Source: Chromatiales bacterium
GTDB taxonomy: Bacteria > Pseudomonadota > Gammaproteobacteria > SpSt-1174
Length of the DNA: 64,000 nt
NCBI GenBank assembly: GCA_014762505.1
Contig: JABURS010000037.1
Span: 62,001-126,000, forward strand
Direction: 5' to 3'
Positions 46,500 through 54,378 of the stretch are shown piece after piece. Numbering within the stretch: position 1 is the stretch's first letter; each line of letters starts with the position of its first letter. The notes beneath the pieces were generated by a model. That model searched no databases and was not told the DNA's origin. It saw only the letters and a list, made by a program, of their open reading frames with translations. Both the position numbers and the translations under genes were made by a program.

Positions 46500-47516
46500 G
46501 TGAACGGCGCGGATCGCGAACGGACCATCGCCGTCTTCGGCGCCGGCTCCTGGGGTACGGCACTGGCCATCCAGCTCGCGCGCAACGGCTATCGCACGCT
46601 GCTGTGGGGGCGTAACGCGGAAAAGATGGCGCGCATGCGCGCCGAGCGCTGCAACCCCTACTACCTGCCGGATGCGCCCTTCCCCGAGACGCTCGAACCC
46701 AGCAGCGACCTGGCCGCCGTCCTGGACCAGGCCGACCGCCTGCTGGTGGTGGTGCCCAGCGAGGCCTTCCGGCGCTTCATGCGCGACCTCGTGCCCTACC
46801 TGCACCGGGGCATCCGCCTGGTATGGGCGACCAAGGGGCTGGAGACCGAGACCGGCAAGTTCCTGCACGAGATCGTGGCCGAGGAGATCGGTCCCGAGGT
46901 CCCCTGCGGCGTGATCTCCGGTCCGTCCTTCGCCAAGGAGGTGGCGCAGGGTCTGCCCACCGCGGTGACCGTCGCATCGCGCCACGCGGGCTTCGTCGAC
47001 GAGGTGGTCACCTGGTTCCACAGCGACACCTTCCGCGTCTACACCAGCGAGGACATCGCCGGGGTGGAGCTCGGCGGGGCCCTGAAGAACGTGCTGGCCG
47101 TGGCGGCCGGCATCTCCGACGGCCTGGGTTTCGGCGCCAACGCACGCGCCGCCATCATCACCCGCGGCCTGGCCGAGCTGATGCGCCTGGGCGACCGGGC
47201 CGGCGCCCAGCGCGAGACCCTGATGGGGCTGTCCGGGCTCGGCGACCTGGTGCTGACCTGCACCGACGATCAGTCACGCAACCGCCGCCTGGGCCTGGCG
47301 CTGGGCGCCGGCAAGGACTTCGCGGCCGCCGTGGCCGAGATCGGCCAGGTGGTGGAGGGCGCGAAGAGCGCGAAGGTGGTGATGCGCAAGGCCGCCGAGC
47401 TCGACGTGGAGATGCCCATCTGCCACCAGGTGCACCGCATCCTGTATGAGGGGCACGCCCCGGGCCGCGCCGTGGCCGAGCTGCTGGGCCGCGACCTCAA
47501 GCCCGAAACGGTGTAG
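46500..47516 (+). CDS. gpsA: Glycerol-3-phosphate dehydrogenase [NAD(P)+]
   Basis: 338 residues. Produces sn-glycerol 3-phosphate for phospholipids. N-terminal dinucleotide fold with VFGAGSWGTALAIQLARNGY; SGPSFAKEVAQGLPTAVTVA; the substrate-binding ELGGALKNVLAVAAGISDGL; MGLSGLGDLVLTCT. GTG 46500 is the start since it lies 10 bases after secB and gives the full N-terminus. secB-gpsA-trmL is a conserved order. Confidence 0.96.
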   Translation: MNGADRERTIAVFGAGSWGTALAIQLARNGYRTLLWGRNAEKMARMRAERCNPYYLPDAPFPETLEPSSDLAAVLDQADRLLVVVPSEAFRRFMRDLVPYLHRGIRLVWATKGLETETGKFLHEIVAEEIGPEVPCGVISGPSFAKEVAQGLPTAVTVASRHAGFVDEVVTWFHSDTFRVYTSEDIAGVELGGALKNVLAVAAGISDGLGFGANARAAIITRGLAELMRLGDRAGAQRETLMGLSGLGDLVLTCTDDQSRNRRLGLALGAGKDFAAAVAEIGQVVEGAKSAKVVMRKAAELDVEMPICHQVHRILYEGHAPGRAVAELLGRDLKPETV

Positions 47517-47522
47517 ACCGGC

Positions 47523-47984
47523 CTAGGCCCCGGCGAAGCCCTGCTGGCGCCAGGCCTCGAAGACGATGACCGCGGCGGCATTGGAGAGGTTGAGACTGCG
47601 ATTGCCCGGCACCATGGGGATGCGGATGGCCGGCGCCTCCGGTCCGTGGTCCAGGAGTTCGTCCGGCAGGCCGCGGGTCTCGGGGCCGAAGAGGAAGGCA
47701 TCGCCCGGGCGGTAGGCAGGTTGCGTGTAGACCGCCGTGCCGCGGGTCGAGCAGGCGAACACGCGGGTGGGGCCAATGGCGGCCAGGCAGGCGGCCAGGT
47801 CATCGTGCACGGCCACGCTCGCCCATTCGCGGTAGTCGAGCCCGGCACGGCGCAGCTTGCTGTCGTCGAGATCGAATCCCAGTGGCCGCACCAGGTGCAG
47901 CTGGCTGCCCGTATTCGCGCAAAGGCGCATAATGTTCCCCGTGTTCGGGGGAATCTCCGGTTGATAGAGGATGACGTGAAACAT
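47523..47984 (-). CDS. trmL: tRNA (cytidine/uridine-2'-O-)-methyltransferase TrmL
   Basis: 153 residues. SPOUT methylase for the wobble 2'-O position of tRNA-Leu. Starts MFHVILYQPEIPPNTGNIMR; later LFGPETRGLPDELL and IPMVPGNRSLNLSNAAAVIV, the trefoil-knot SAM site. It converges with gpsA and is divergent from pyrD: the two start codons overlap by two bases in CATG (47982-47985), so there is no intergenic DNA and each promoter lies within the other gene. A longer open frame upstream is rejected. Confidence 0.95.
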   Translation of the reverse strand: MFHVILYQPEIPPNTGNIMRLCANTGSQLHLVRPLGFDLDDSKLRRAGLDYREWASVAVHDDLAACLAAIGPTRVFACSTRGTAVYTQPAYRPGDAFLFGPETRGLPDELLDHGPEAPAIRIPMVPGNRSLNLSNAAAVIVFEAWRQQGFAGA

Positions 47985-48954
47985 GGCGGATGACCTGTCC
48001 CGTAGCAACAACCCGCTGGCGGTCGAGTTCTGCGGTCTGCAACTGAATAGCCCGCTGGTGCTGCTGTCGGGCTGCGTGGGGTTCGGCGAAGAATATACGC
48101 GCGTGGAGGGCTTTTCCAATCGCGACGTCGGCGCCGTGTGTCTCAAGGGCACCACGCTGGAACCGCGCCTGGGCAACCGCCCGCACCGCGTCTACGAGAC
48201 GCCGGAGGGCATGCTCAACGCCATCGGCCTGCAGAACCCGGGCACGCATCATGTCGTCAAGGAGATCCTGCCCACCCTGGACTTCAACGAGACCCGCTTC
48301 ATCGCCAACGTCTCTGGCTCCACGGTGGAGGAGTACTACGAGGTCACGCGGCTGTTCGACGACTCGCCCATCGACGCCATCGAGATCAACATCTCCTGCC
48401 CCAACGTGAAGGAAGGCGGGGTGGCCTTCGGCAACAACCCGGACATGTCGGCGCGCGTGGTCGAGGCCTGCCGCAAGGCCACGAAGAAGCCGCTCATCAC
48501 CAAGCTCTCGCCCAACCAGACCGACATCGCCGAGAACGCGCGGCGCTGTATCGAGGCCGGTACAGACGGCTTCGCCGTGATCAACACCCTGATGGGCATG
48601 TCCATCGACATCGAGTCGCGTGCGCCGATCATCGGCAACAACCAGGGCGGCCTCTCGGGCCCCGCCATCAAGCCCATTGCCCTGCTCAAGGTGCACCAGG
48701 TCCACCAGGTGGCGCGCCAGCACGGCATACCCATCATCGGCCAGGGCGGCGTACTCACCGCCGAGGATGCCATCGAGTTCCTGATCGCCGGGGCCACGAC
48801 CGTGGGCGTGGGCACCGCGCTCTTCTACGATCCGCTGGTGTGCAAGAAGATCAATGCCGGCATCCGGAGCTACCTGGCGCGCCACGAGCTGACCAGTGTC
48901 GCCCAGCTCACCGGCACCCTGCGCCTCAACGACAACACGCGGGCCTGTGGATAA
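47983..48954 (+). CDS. pyrD: Dihydroorotate dehydrogenase, class 1B-like
   Basis: 323 residues. FMN enzyme of pyrimidine synthesis. Class 1 features: LNSPLVLLSGCVGFGEEYTR, LKGTTLEPRLGNRPHRVYET, GMLNAIGLQNPGTH, and Cys139 in NISCPN as catalytic base (class 2 enzymes use Ser). Class 1B enzymes normally work with an iron-sulfur/FAD subunit PyrK, but no pyrK is here. No N-terminal membrane segment, also unlike class 2. Most gammaproteobacteria use class 2, so this is uncommon. Start ATG 47983 overlaps the trmL start codon. Confidence 0.9.
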   Translation: MADDLSRSNNPLAVEFCGLQLNSPLVLLSGCVGFGEEYTRVEGFSNRDVGAVCLKGTTLEPRLGNRPHRVYETPEGMLNAIGLQNPGTHHVVKEILPTLDFNETRFIANVSGSTVEEYYEVTRLFDDSPIDAIEINISCPNVKEGGVAFGNNPDMSARVVEACRKATKKPLITKLSPNQTDIAENARRCIEAGTDGFAVINTLMGMSIDIESRAPIIGNNQGGLSGPAIKPIALLKVHQVHQVARQHGIPIIGQGGVLTAEDAIEFLIAGATTVGVGTALFYDPLVCKKINAGIRSYLARHELTSVAQLTGTLRLNDNTRACG

Positions 48955-49000
48955 ATCGGCAGGGTATCTGCACCGGCCGGGATTGTGGACTAAAATTTAC

Positions 49001-49072
49001 ATTATCGACAGGTACTTGGCTTGATAATCTCAAGCGAGTTCGATAATGTGCCTGCACGACTAAAACGATAAT
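49001..49072. repeat. Repeated GATAAT boxes upstream of the msh operon
   Basis: The heptamer CGATAAT occurs at 49041-49047 and 49066-49072, and inverted (ATTATCG) at 49001-49007; TGATAAT is at 49022-49028. Four copies in 72 bases of a GC-rich genome. They may be regulator sites, or partly -10 elements; nothing identifies the protein. Confidence 0.5.
49021..49049 (+). promoter_or_regulatory. Possible promoter of the msh operon
   Basis: TTGATA (49021-49026), 17-base spacer, TAATGT (49044-49049), about 65 bases before mshI. The -35 is good, the -10 weak. The two hexamers overlap GATAAT boxes. Confidence 0.4.
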
Positions 49073-49074
49073 TC

Positions 49075-49090
49075 TGTGAAGTATTTCACA
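49075..49090. promoter_or_regulatory. CRP/Vfr-like palindrome (TGTGA-N6-TCACA)
   Basis: Exact TGTGA and TCACA half sites with the canonical 6-base spacer, extended to CTGTGAA/TTCACAG. Centre 33 bases upstream of mshI ATG. Downstream of the putative promoter it would repress if bound; as RNA it could instead form a hairpin near the ribosome site (AGGTGAG at 49097-49103). Confidence 0.5.
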
Positions 49091-49114
49091 GTACGCAGGT
49101 GAGTCCGACAAGAC

Positions 49115-50098
49115 ATGAAGGGGCGTTCGCTATTTGCGCGCCTCCGGGGAGGGTCGCAGGCCGCCGGGAGGGCGGGCCTGTGGATGGACGGGCGGGGAAT
49201 GACGCTCGTCCACCTGCCGCCGCCGGGTGCTGAGGCGCCACGCGCGGCACTGCGCACCCTGGAGACGTCTGCCGACACCGACACGGCCGAGGCCCTGCGC
49301 CGGGCCGTCGGCGAGCTGCGCCTGACGGACTGCCCCTGCACCCTCACCCTCTCTCCCGGGGACTACCAGACCTTCCAGATCGACAAGCCGCCGGTCGAGG
49401 CCGAGGAGCTCGTGGCCGCGGCGCGCTGGCGCGTGCGCGACCTGCTCGACTACCCGCTGGACGAGGCCATCATCGACGTCTTCGAGGTGCCGGGCCAGGC
49501 CCAGCGCGGCCGCCCGCCGTCGGTGATGGTGGTGGCCGCGCGCCAGTCGCGCCTGCGCGAGCGGCTGGACCTGGTCGAGGCCGCCGGCCTCGTCCCCGAG
49601 CGCATCGACATCGCCGAGCTGGCCCTGCGCAACCTAGTCTGCCGCCTGGGTGAGCCCAGCGAGACCCTCGCCACCCTGTTCCTGGGCCGCGACCGCGGTC
49701 TCATCGTCATCACCCGCGGCGAGCAGCTCTACGTCGCCCGCGGCATGGACCATGGCCTGGAAGACCTGCGCCGCGAGCTCAACCCGGGCGGCGGCGAGCT
49801 GTCGCTGGACGGCGATGTGGAGGGCTTTTACGACCGGGTGGCGCTGGAGGTGCAGCGCACCATGGATTACTACGACAGCTACTTCGGCCTGGGGTCGGTG
49901 CAGCGCCTGCTGGTCGCCCCCGGCCTGGCGGCGCTCGACGGCCTGGCCGAACGCGCCGGCGCCACGCTCGGCCTGCGCGCGCAGCGCCTCGATCTGGGGG
50001 AGGTGCTGGCCGTCGATGCGCCGGGCGAGGCGCTTGCCGAGGGCGTGCTGGCGCTGGGCGGCGTGCTGCGGCTCCCGCAGCGGGAGGCGGCGGCATGA
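49115..50098 (+). CDS. mshI: MSHA biogenesis protein MshI (PilM-like)
   Basis: 327 residues. PilM/actin-like fold protein of the inner-membrane platform: it contains CPCTLTLSPGDYQTFQIDKP, ARWRVRDLLDYPLDEAIIDV and VMVVAARQSRLRERLDLVEA, AGLVPERIDI, and VQRTMDYYDSYFGLGSVQRL. First gene of the msh cluster; it shares 4 bases with the next gene. ATG 49115 with AGGTGAG eleven bases upstream. Confidence 0.9.
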   Translation: MKGRSLFARLRGGSQAAGRAGLWMDGRGMTLVHLPPPGAEAPRAALRTLETSADTDTAEALRRAVGELRLTDCPCTLTLSPGDYQTFQIDKPPVEAEELVAAARWRVRDLLDYPLDEAIIDVFEVPGQAQRGRPPSVMVVAARQSRLRERLDLVEAAGLVPERIDIAELALRNLVCRLGEPSETLATLFLGRDRGLIVITRGEQLYVARGMDHGLEDLRRELNPGGGELSLDGDVEGFYDRVALEVQRTMDYYDSYFGLGSVQRLLVAPGLAALDGLAERAGATLGLRAQRLDLGEVLAVDAPGEALAEGVLALGGVLRLPQREAAA

Positions 50099-50733
50099 GG
50101 CAGGAGATCAACCTCTACCGCGACGCCCTGCGCCCGCTGCAAATCCCCCTGCCGGCGCGGCAGATGCTCCTCCTGCTGGGGCTGCTGGCCGGTCTGCTCG
50201 TGCTCCTCTGGGTCGGGTTCGCGGTGCGCGGCCTCGTGGTCGAAGGTGAACTCGCCGACCTGCGTGCCGAACAGGTCGCGCAGCAGGGGCAGATCGCCCG
50301 TGTCACCGAGCAGCTCGCCCAGCGGCTGAAGAGCCCGGTGCTGGAACAGCAGGTGCAGCAGCTCGAGCGCGACCTGCGGATCAAGCGCCAGCTGCTGGGC
50401 GCCGTGGCCGATGGCGCCCATGGCAACACCGACGGCTTTTCCGCCGCCCTGGCCGGTCTCGGCCGGCATCAGCGCGACGGGCTCTGGTTCCGGCAGATCC
50501 ACTTCAGCCGCGGCGGCGCCGGGCTGACGCTCAGCGGCAGCACCCTGGATGCCCGCGAACTCCCGGCCTACCTGCAGGCCCTGGCCGTGGAGCCGGCCTA
50601 TGCCGGGCGCGAGTTCGGCACCTTCTGGCTGCGTCGCCCCGAACCGTCCGCCGGCCGCCGCCTGGACTTCGTCATCAGCACCCACTGCCAGGTGGATGCC
50701 GAGGGTGGCTGTGTCGAGGAGGCCATGCAATGA
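50095..50733 (+). CDS. PilN-like inner-membrane platform protein of the MSHA pilus
   Basis: 212 residues. Begins MRQEINLYRDALRPLQIPLP, the PilN-type cytosolic tail that binds PilM, then a membrane segment (MLLLLGLLAGLLVLLWVGFA), a coiled coil (VEGELADLRAEQVAQQGQIA) and a periplasmic domain. It corresponds to the gene named mshI2 in some MSHA loci. Overlaps mshI and mshJ by 4 bases each. Confidence 0.85.
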   Translation: MRQEINLYRDALRPLQIPLPARQMLLLLGLLAGLLVLLWVGFAVRGLVVEGELADLRAEQVAQQGQIARVTEQLAQRLKSPVLEQQVQQLERDLRIKRQLLGAVADGAHGNTDGFSAALAGLGRHQRDGLWFRQIHFSRGGAGLTLSGSTLDARELPAYLQALAVEPAYAGREFGTFWLRRPEPSAGRRLDFVISTHCQVDAEGGCVEEAMQ

Positions 50734-51395
50734 AGGCGCGTCTGCTCGAACTCATGGCCCGCATCGACGCCATGGCCGTGCGCGAACGCGTGCTGGTCTT
50801 CGCCGCCGCCGCCGCCATCCTCGCCGGCCTGCTCTACACCCTCCTGGTGGCCCCCGCGCAGCAGCGGGTGGTGCAACTCGGCCGGGAGACGGAGAGCACC
50901 GCCGCGCAGGTTCGCGAACTGCAGATCCAGCTCGACGCCCTGGCGCGTCGCGCCGAGGCCGATCCCGACGAGGACAAGCGCCGCGCCCTGGCCCGCCTGC
51001 GCGAGGAGACGGCGGCGGTGGATGCCGAGCTGCGGGAGCGCACCCTGGAATTCATCTCGCCGGCGCAGATGACGCGGGTGGTCGAGGACCTGGTGACGCG
51101 CACCGAGGGGCTGACCCTGCTCGCCCTGCAGAGCGAGCTGCCGGTGCTGGCCGAGGGCCTGGTCGAGCCAGCCGAGGGCGATGCGACCGATGCCCCGCGT
51201 ATCTACCGCCATGGCCTGAGCGTCGAGCTCAGCGGCAGCTACCACGCCGTGCTGGCCTATACCCAGGCCCTGGAGGCCCTGCCCTGGAAGCTCTTCTGGG
51301 ACGAACTGGAGCTGGTCACCGACACCTATCCGACGGCGCGGGTGCGCCTGCGCGTGTACACGCTCAGTCTGAACGAGGCCTGGATCGGTGTTTAG
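50730..51395 (+). CDS. mshJ: MSHA biogenesis protein MshJ (PilO-like)
   Basis: 221 residues. Membrane helix (VLVFAAAAAILAGLLYTLLV), coiled coil, and a small periplasmic domain ending VRLRVYTLSLNEAWIGV. PilO/GspM-type partner of the PilN-like protein. Translationally coupled to both neighbours. Confidence 0.86.
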   Translation: MKARLLELMARIDAMAVRERVLVFAAAAAILAGLLYTLLVAPAQQRVVQLGRETESTAAQVRELQIQLDALARRAEADPDEDKRRALARLREETAAVDAELRERTLEFISPAQMTRVVEDLVTRTEGLTLLALQSELPVLAEGLVEPAEGDATDAPRIYRHGLSVELSGSYHAVLAYTQALEALPWKLFWDELELVTDTYPTARVRLRVYTLSLNEAWIGV

Positions 51396-51726
51396 GCGGA
51401 TCCTCTACAGCCTGTGCCTGCTGGGCCTGCCGCTGATTTCCATCCCGGCGGCGACGCTGGCGGCGGACGCGATCCGCGACCCGATGCGGCCGCCGGCCGG
51501 CGTGGCCGCCGCGCCGCAGGCGGCCACGCAGTGGACGCTGCACTCCACCGCGGTGGCCGGCGGCCAGCGTTCCGCCATCATCAACGGCCAGGTAGTGAGC
51601 GTGGGGGGCCGTGTGCACGGCGCCCGCGTGCTGGCCATCCAGCCGGGCAGTGTCCGGCTGGCCACGGCCGAGGGCGAGATCACCCTCCGGCTTCCGGTTT
51701 ACGAGATCAAGAAAGGTGCGCGTTAG
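51388..51726 (+). CDS. mshK: MSHA biogenesis protein MshK (PilP-like)
   Basis: 112 residues. Signal peptide (LCLLGLPLISIPAATLAA), the conserved short block DAIRDPMRPP, and WTLHSTAVAGGQRSAIINGQ plus IQPGSVRLATAEGEITLRLP, the PilP/GspC-like pattern linking platform to secretin. GTG 51388 is the start, overlapping mshJ by 8 bases. Confidence 0.86.
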   Translation: MFRRILYSLCLLGLPLISIPAATLAADAIRDPMRPPAGVAAAPQAATQWTLHSTAVAGGQRSAIINGQVVSVGGRVHGARVLAIQPGSVRLATAEGEITLRLPVYEIKKGAR

Positions 51727-51729
51727 GCG

Positions 51730-53448
51730 ATGACCCCGACACGACATGCAATCTTCCTGCTGCTGGTGCTCGCGTTGCTGCTCGCCGGCTGTGAACAGAC
51801 CCCGGTGCGGCCCGGCGAAGAAGGCGCCGACACGCCACGCGCCCAGCTGGCCGAGGAACTGGCCCGCGCGGCCGAGGCGCGGCCCGCGGCACCCGCCACC
51901 CCGCCGCCGGCGGTGGCCGACGAGCTGCTGCCGCCGATGGTCGCGCCGGTGGCCCGGCCCGTCGAGCCGCGCTTCGACTTCGACGTGAATCGCGCCCCGG
52001 CCCGCGCCTTCTTCATGAGCCTGGTGAAGGGCACCCCCTACAACATGGTGGTGCACCCGGATGTGGAGGGGCAGATCAGCCTCACGCTCAGCAACGTCAC
52101 CGTGCCCGAGGTGATGGAGCTGGTGCGCCGCGTCTACGGCTACGAATACGAGCGCAGCGGGAACGGCTACATCGTCCTGCCCGTGCGCCTGCAGTCGCGC
52201 ATCTTCTACGTGGACTACCTGCACCTCAAGCGCCTGGGCGAGTCCAACACCCGCATCAGCAGCGGCCAGCTCACCGAGGGCGGCAACAGCCGCGAAGCCG
52301 GCGATGCCGTGGTGCGCGGCGGCGACGAACAGGTGGTGGAATCCTTCGGCAGCCGCGTGAAGACCAGCTCCGCCTCGGACGTCTGGGCCGAGCTGGCCGA
52401 GACCATCCGCACCCTCATCGGCGAGGCCGAGGGCCGCAGCGTGATCGTCAGCCCCCAGGCCAACATGGTGGTGGTGCGCGCCATGCCGGGCGAGCTGCGC
52501 GAGGTGGAGGAATTCCTCGCCGGCGCCCAGGGCACGCTGCAGCGCCAGGTGATCCTGGAGGCCAAGATCCTCGAGGTGACCCTGAGCGAGGGCTTCCAGG
52601 CCGGCATCAACTGGGCGGGGCTGGGCGACAACAGCAGCGGTGATTCCATCCTGCTCGGCCAGACCGGCGGCGGGACCGTCTTCAGCGGCGATAACGGCGG
52701 GGTGTCCGAGATCGCCGGCCAGGGCGGCAACCTCGATCCGAACAACCTGGACATGGTGAGCAGCGCCCTGACCTCGGCCTTTGGCGGCGTGTTCACCATG
52801 GCCCTGCAGGCCGGCGACTTCACGGCCTTCATCGAGCTGCTGGAATCCCAGGGCGACGTGCAGGTGCTGTCCAGCCCGCGTGTTTCCACCGTGAACAACC
52901 AGAAGGCGGTGATCAAGGTCGGCACCGACGAGTACTTCGTCACCGATATCGAGACCACCACCACGACCGGCACGGCCACCACCACCTCGCCGAGCGTCAC
53001 GCTCACGCCCTTCTTCTCCGGCATCGCGCTGGACGTGACCCCGCAGATCGGCGGCGACGGCCAGGTCACCCTGCACATCCACCCCACGGTGAGCGAGGTG
53101 CAGGACCAGCGCAAGGACATCGTGATCGGCGCGCAGGACCTCAGCCTGCCGCTGGCCTTCAGCAAGGTGCGCGAGTCCGACAGCATCATCCGCGCCAAGA
53201 GCGGCCAGATCGTGGTGATCGGCGGCCTCATGCAGGACACGGTGGAGGACCGCACCGCCAAGACGCCGCTGCTCGGCGACGTGCCGCTGCTGGGCAACCT
53301 GTTCCGCCACACCCAGCAGGTGCGGCGCAAGACCGAGCTCGTCATCCTGCTGCGGCCCGTGGTGGTGGACGGCGACCGCGTCTGGCAGGATCAGCTGCGG
53401 GGCACCTCGCAGCGCATGGAACAGCTGCAGCGGGGGGCGCCGCGCTAG
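51730..53448 (+). CDS. mshL: MSHA secretin MshL
   Basis: 572 residues. Lipoprotein signal (LLVLALLLAGCEQT, lipobox Cys21), an N-terminal STN/secretin-N region (residues ~75-140, VEGQISLTLSNVTVPEVMEL), a NolW-like repeat (IVSPQANMVVVRAMPGELRE) and the C-terminal secretin domain (QVLSSPRVSTVNNQKAVIKV, PLLGDVPLLGNLFRHTQ). Forms the outer-membrane gate for the pilus. Confidence 0.95.
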   Translation: MTPTRHAIFLLLVLALLLAGCEQTPVRPGEEGADTPRAQLAEELARAAEARPAAPATPPPAVADELLPPMVAPVARPVEPRFDFDVNRAPARAFFMSLVKGTPYNMVVHPDVEGQISLTLSNVTVPEVMELVRRVYGYEYERSGNGYIVLPVRLQSRIFYVDYLHLKRLGESNTRISSGQLTEGGNSREAGDAVVRGGDEQVVESFGSRVKTSSASDVWAELAETIRTLIGEAEGRSVIVSPQANMVVVRAMPGELREVEEFLAGAQGTLQRQVILEAKILEVTLSEGFQAGINWAGLGDNSSGDSILLGQTGGGTVFSGDNGGVSEIAGQGGNLDPNNLDMVSSALTSAFGGVFTMALQAGDFTAFIELLESQGDVQVLSSPRVSTVNNQKAVIKVGTDEYFVTDIETTTTTGTATTTSPSVTLTPFFSGIALDVTPQIGGDGQVTLHIHPTVSEVQDQRKDIVIGAQDLSLPLAFSKVRESDSIIRAKSGQIVVIGGLMQDTVEDRTAKTPLLGDVPLLGNLFRHTQQVRRKTELVILLRPVVVDGDRVWQDQLRGTSQRMEQLQRGAPR

Positions 53449-53466
53449 GGGCGCGGCGGGCGGCCG

Positions 53467-54378
53467 ATGTACGAGCAGTTCTACGGCCTGAGGGAGGCGC
53501 CCTTCTCGCTGACGCCCGACACGGAGTTCTTCTACAACTACCGGGCGCACCAGGAGGCACTCAACGTCCTGCTGGTGGCGCTGAAGTCCCGCGAGGGCTT
53601 CATCAAGGTCACCGGCGAGGTCGGCACCGGCAAGACACTGCTCTGCCGCAAGCTGCTCAACACCCTGGACGCGCGCTTCGTCACCGCCTACATCCCCAAT
53701 CCCTGGCTGGACCCCGATGCCCTGCGCAAGGCCCTGGCCACCGAGCTGGGGCTGGACGTGGCGGTGGGCGAGGACGCCCACGACCTCAACAACCGCATCT
53801 ACCAGCGCCTGATCGAGTTCGCCCGTGATAACCGCCAGGTGGTGCTCTGCCTGGACGAGGCCCAGGCCCTGCCGGACGAGAGCCTGGAGGCCGTGCGGCT
53901 GTTCACCAACCTCGAGACCGAAAAGACCAAGCTGCTGCAGGTGGTGCTGTTCGGCCAGCCCGAACTCGACGAGCGCCTGGCCCAGCCGCGCTTCCGCCAG
54001 CTGCGCCAACGCATCACCTTCGCCTACCGCCTCACCCCGCTGGACCGCGAGGGCGTGGGCGAGTACGTGCGCCATCGCCTGCTGGTGGCCGGCCACCAGG
54101 GCGGCGGGCTGTTCCAGACCCGCGCCCTGGGCGCGCTCTACGCGGCCAGCCACGGCATCCCGCGACTGGTCAACGTACTGAGCCACAAGGCCCTGATGGC
54201 CGCCTTCGGCCAGGGGGCGCGCCAGGTCGGCCCGGAGCACGTGCGCCTGGCCGCCGAGGACACGGAGGGTGCCGCACGGGCCCCCGGCTTCCCGCTGCGC
54301 CGCTGGGGCTACGCCCTGGCCGCGACCCTGGTGCTGGCCGTGGGACTCTGGGGCGTGCTGGCCGGGGTGCGTGCATGA
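53467..54378 (+). CDS. mshM: MSHA biogenesis ATPase MshM (ExeA-like)
   Basis: 303 residues. AAA ATPase resembling ExeA/GspA: MYEQFYGLREAPFSLTPDTE, Walker A GEVGTGKTLL, Walker B VVLCLDEAQALP, then a C-terminal membrane helix (WGYALAATLVLAVGLWGVLA). In type II and pilus systems such proteins help assemble the secretin in peptidoglycan. Overlaps mshN by 4 bases. Confidence 0.93.
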   Translation: MYEQFYGLREAPFSLTPDTEFFYNYRAHQEALNVLLVALKSREGFIKVTGEVGTGKTLLCRKLLNTLDARFVTAYIPNPWLDPDALRKALATELGLDVAVGEDAHDLNNRIYQRLIEFARDNRQVVLCLDEAQALPDESLEAVRLFTNLETEKTKLLQVVLFGQPELDERLAQPRFRQLRQRITFAYRLTPLDREGVGEYVRHRLLVAGHQGGGLFQTRALGALYAASHGIPRLVNVLSHKALMAAFGQGARQVGPEHVRLAAEDTEGAARAPGFPLRRWGYALAATLVLAVGLWGVLAGVRA

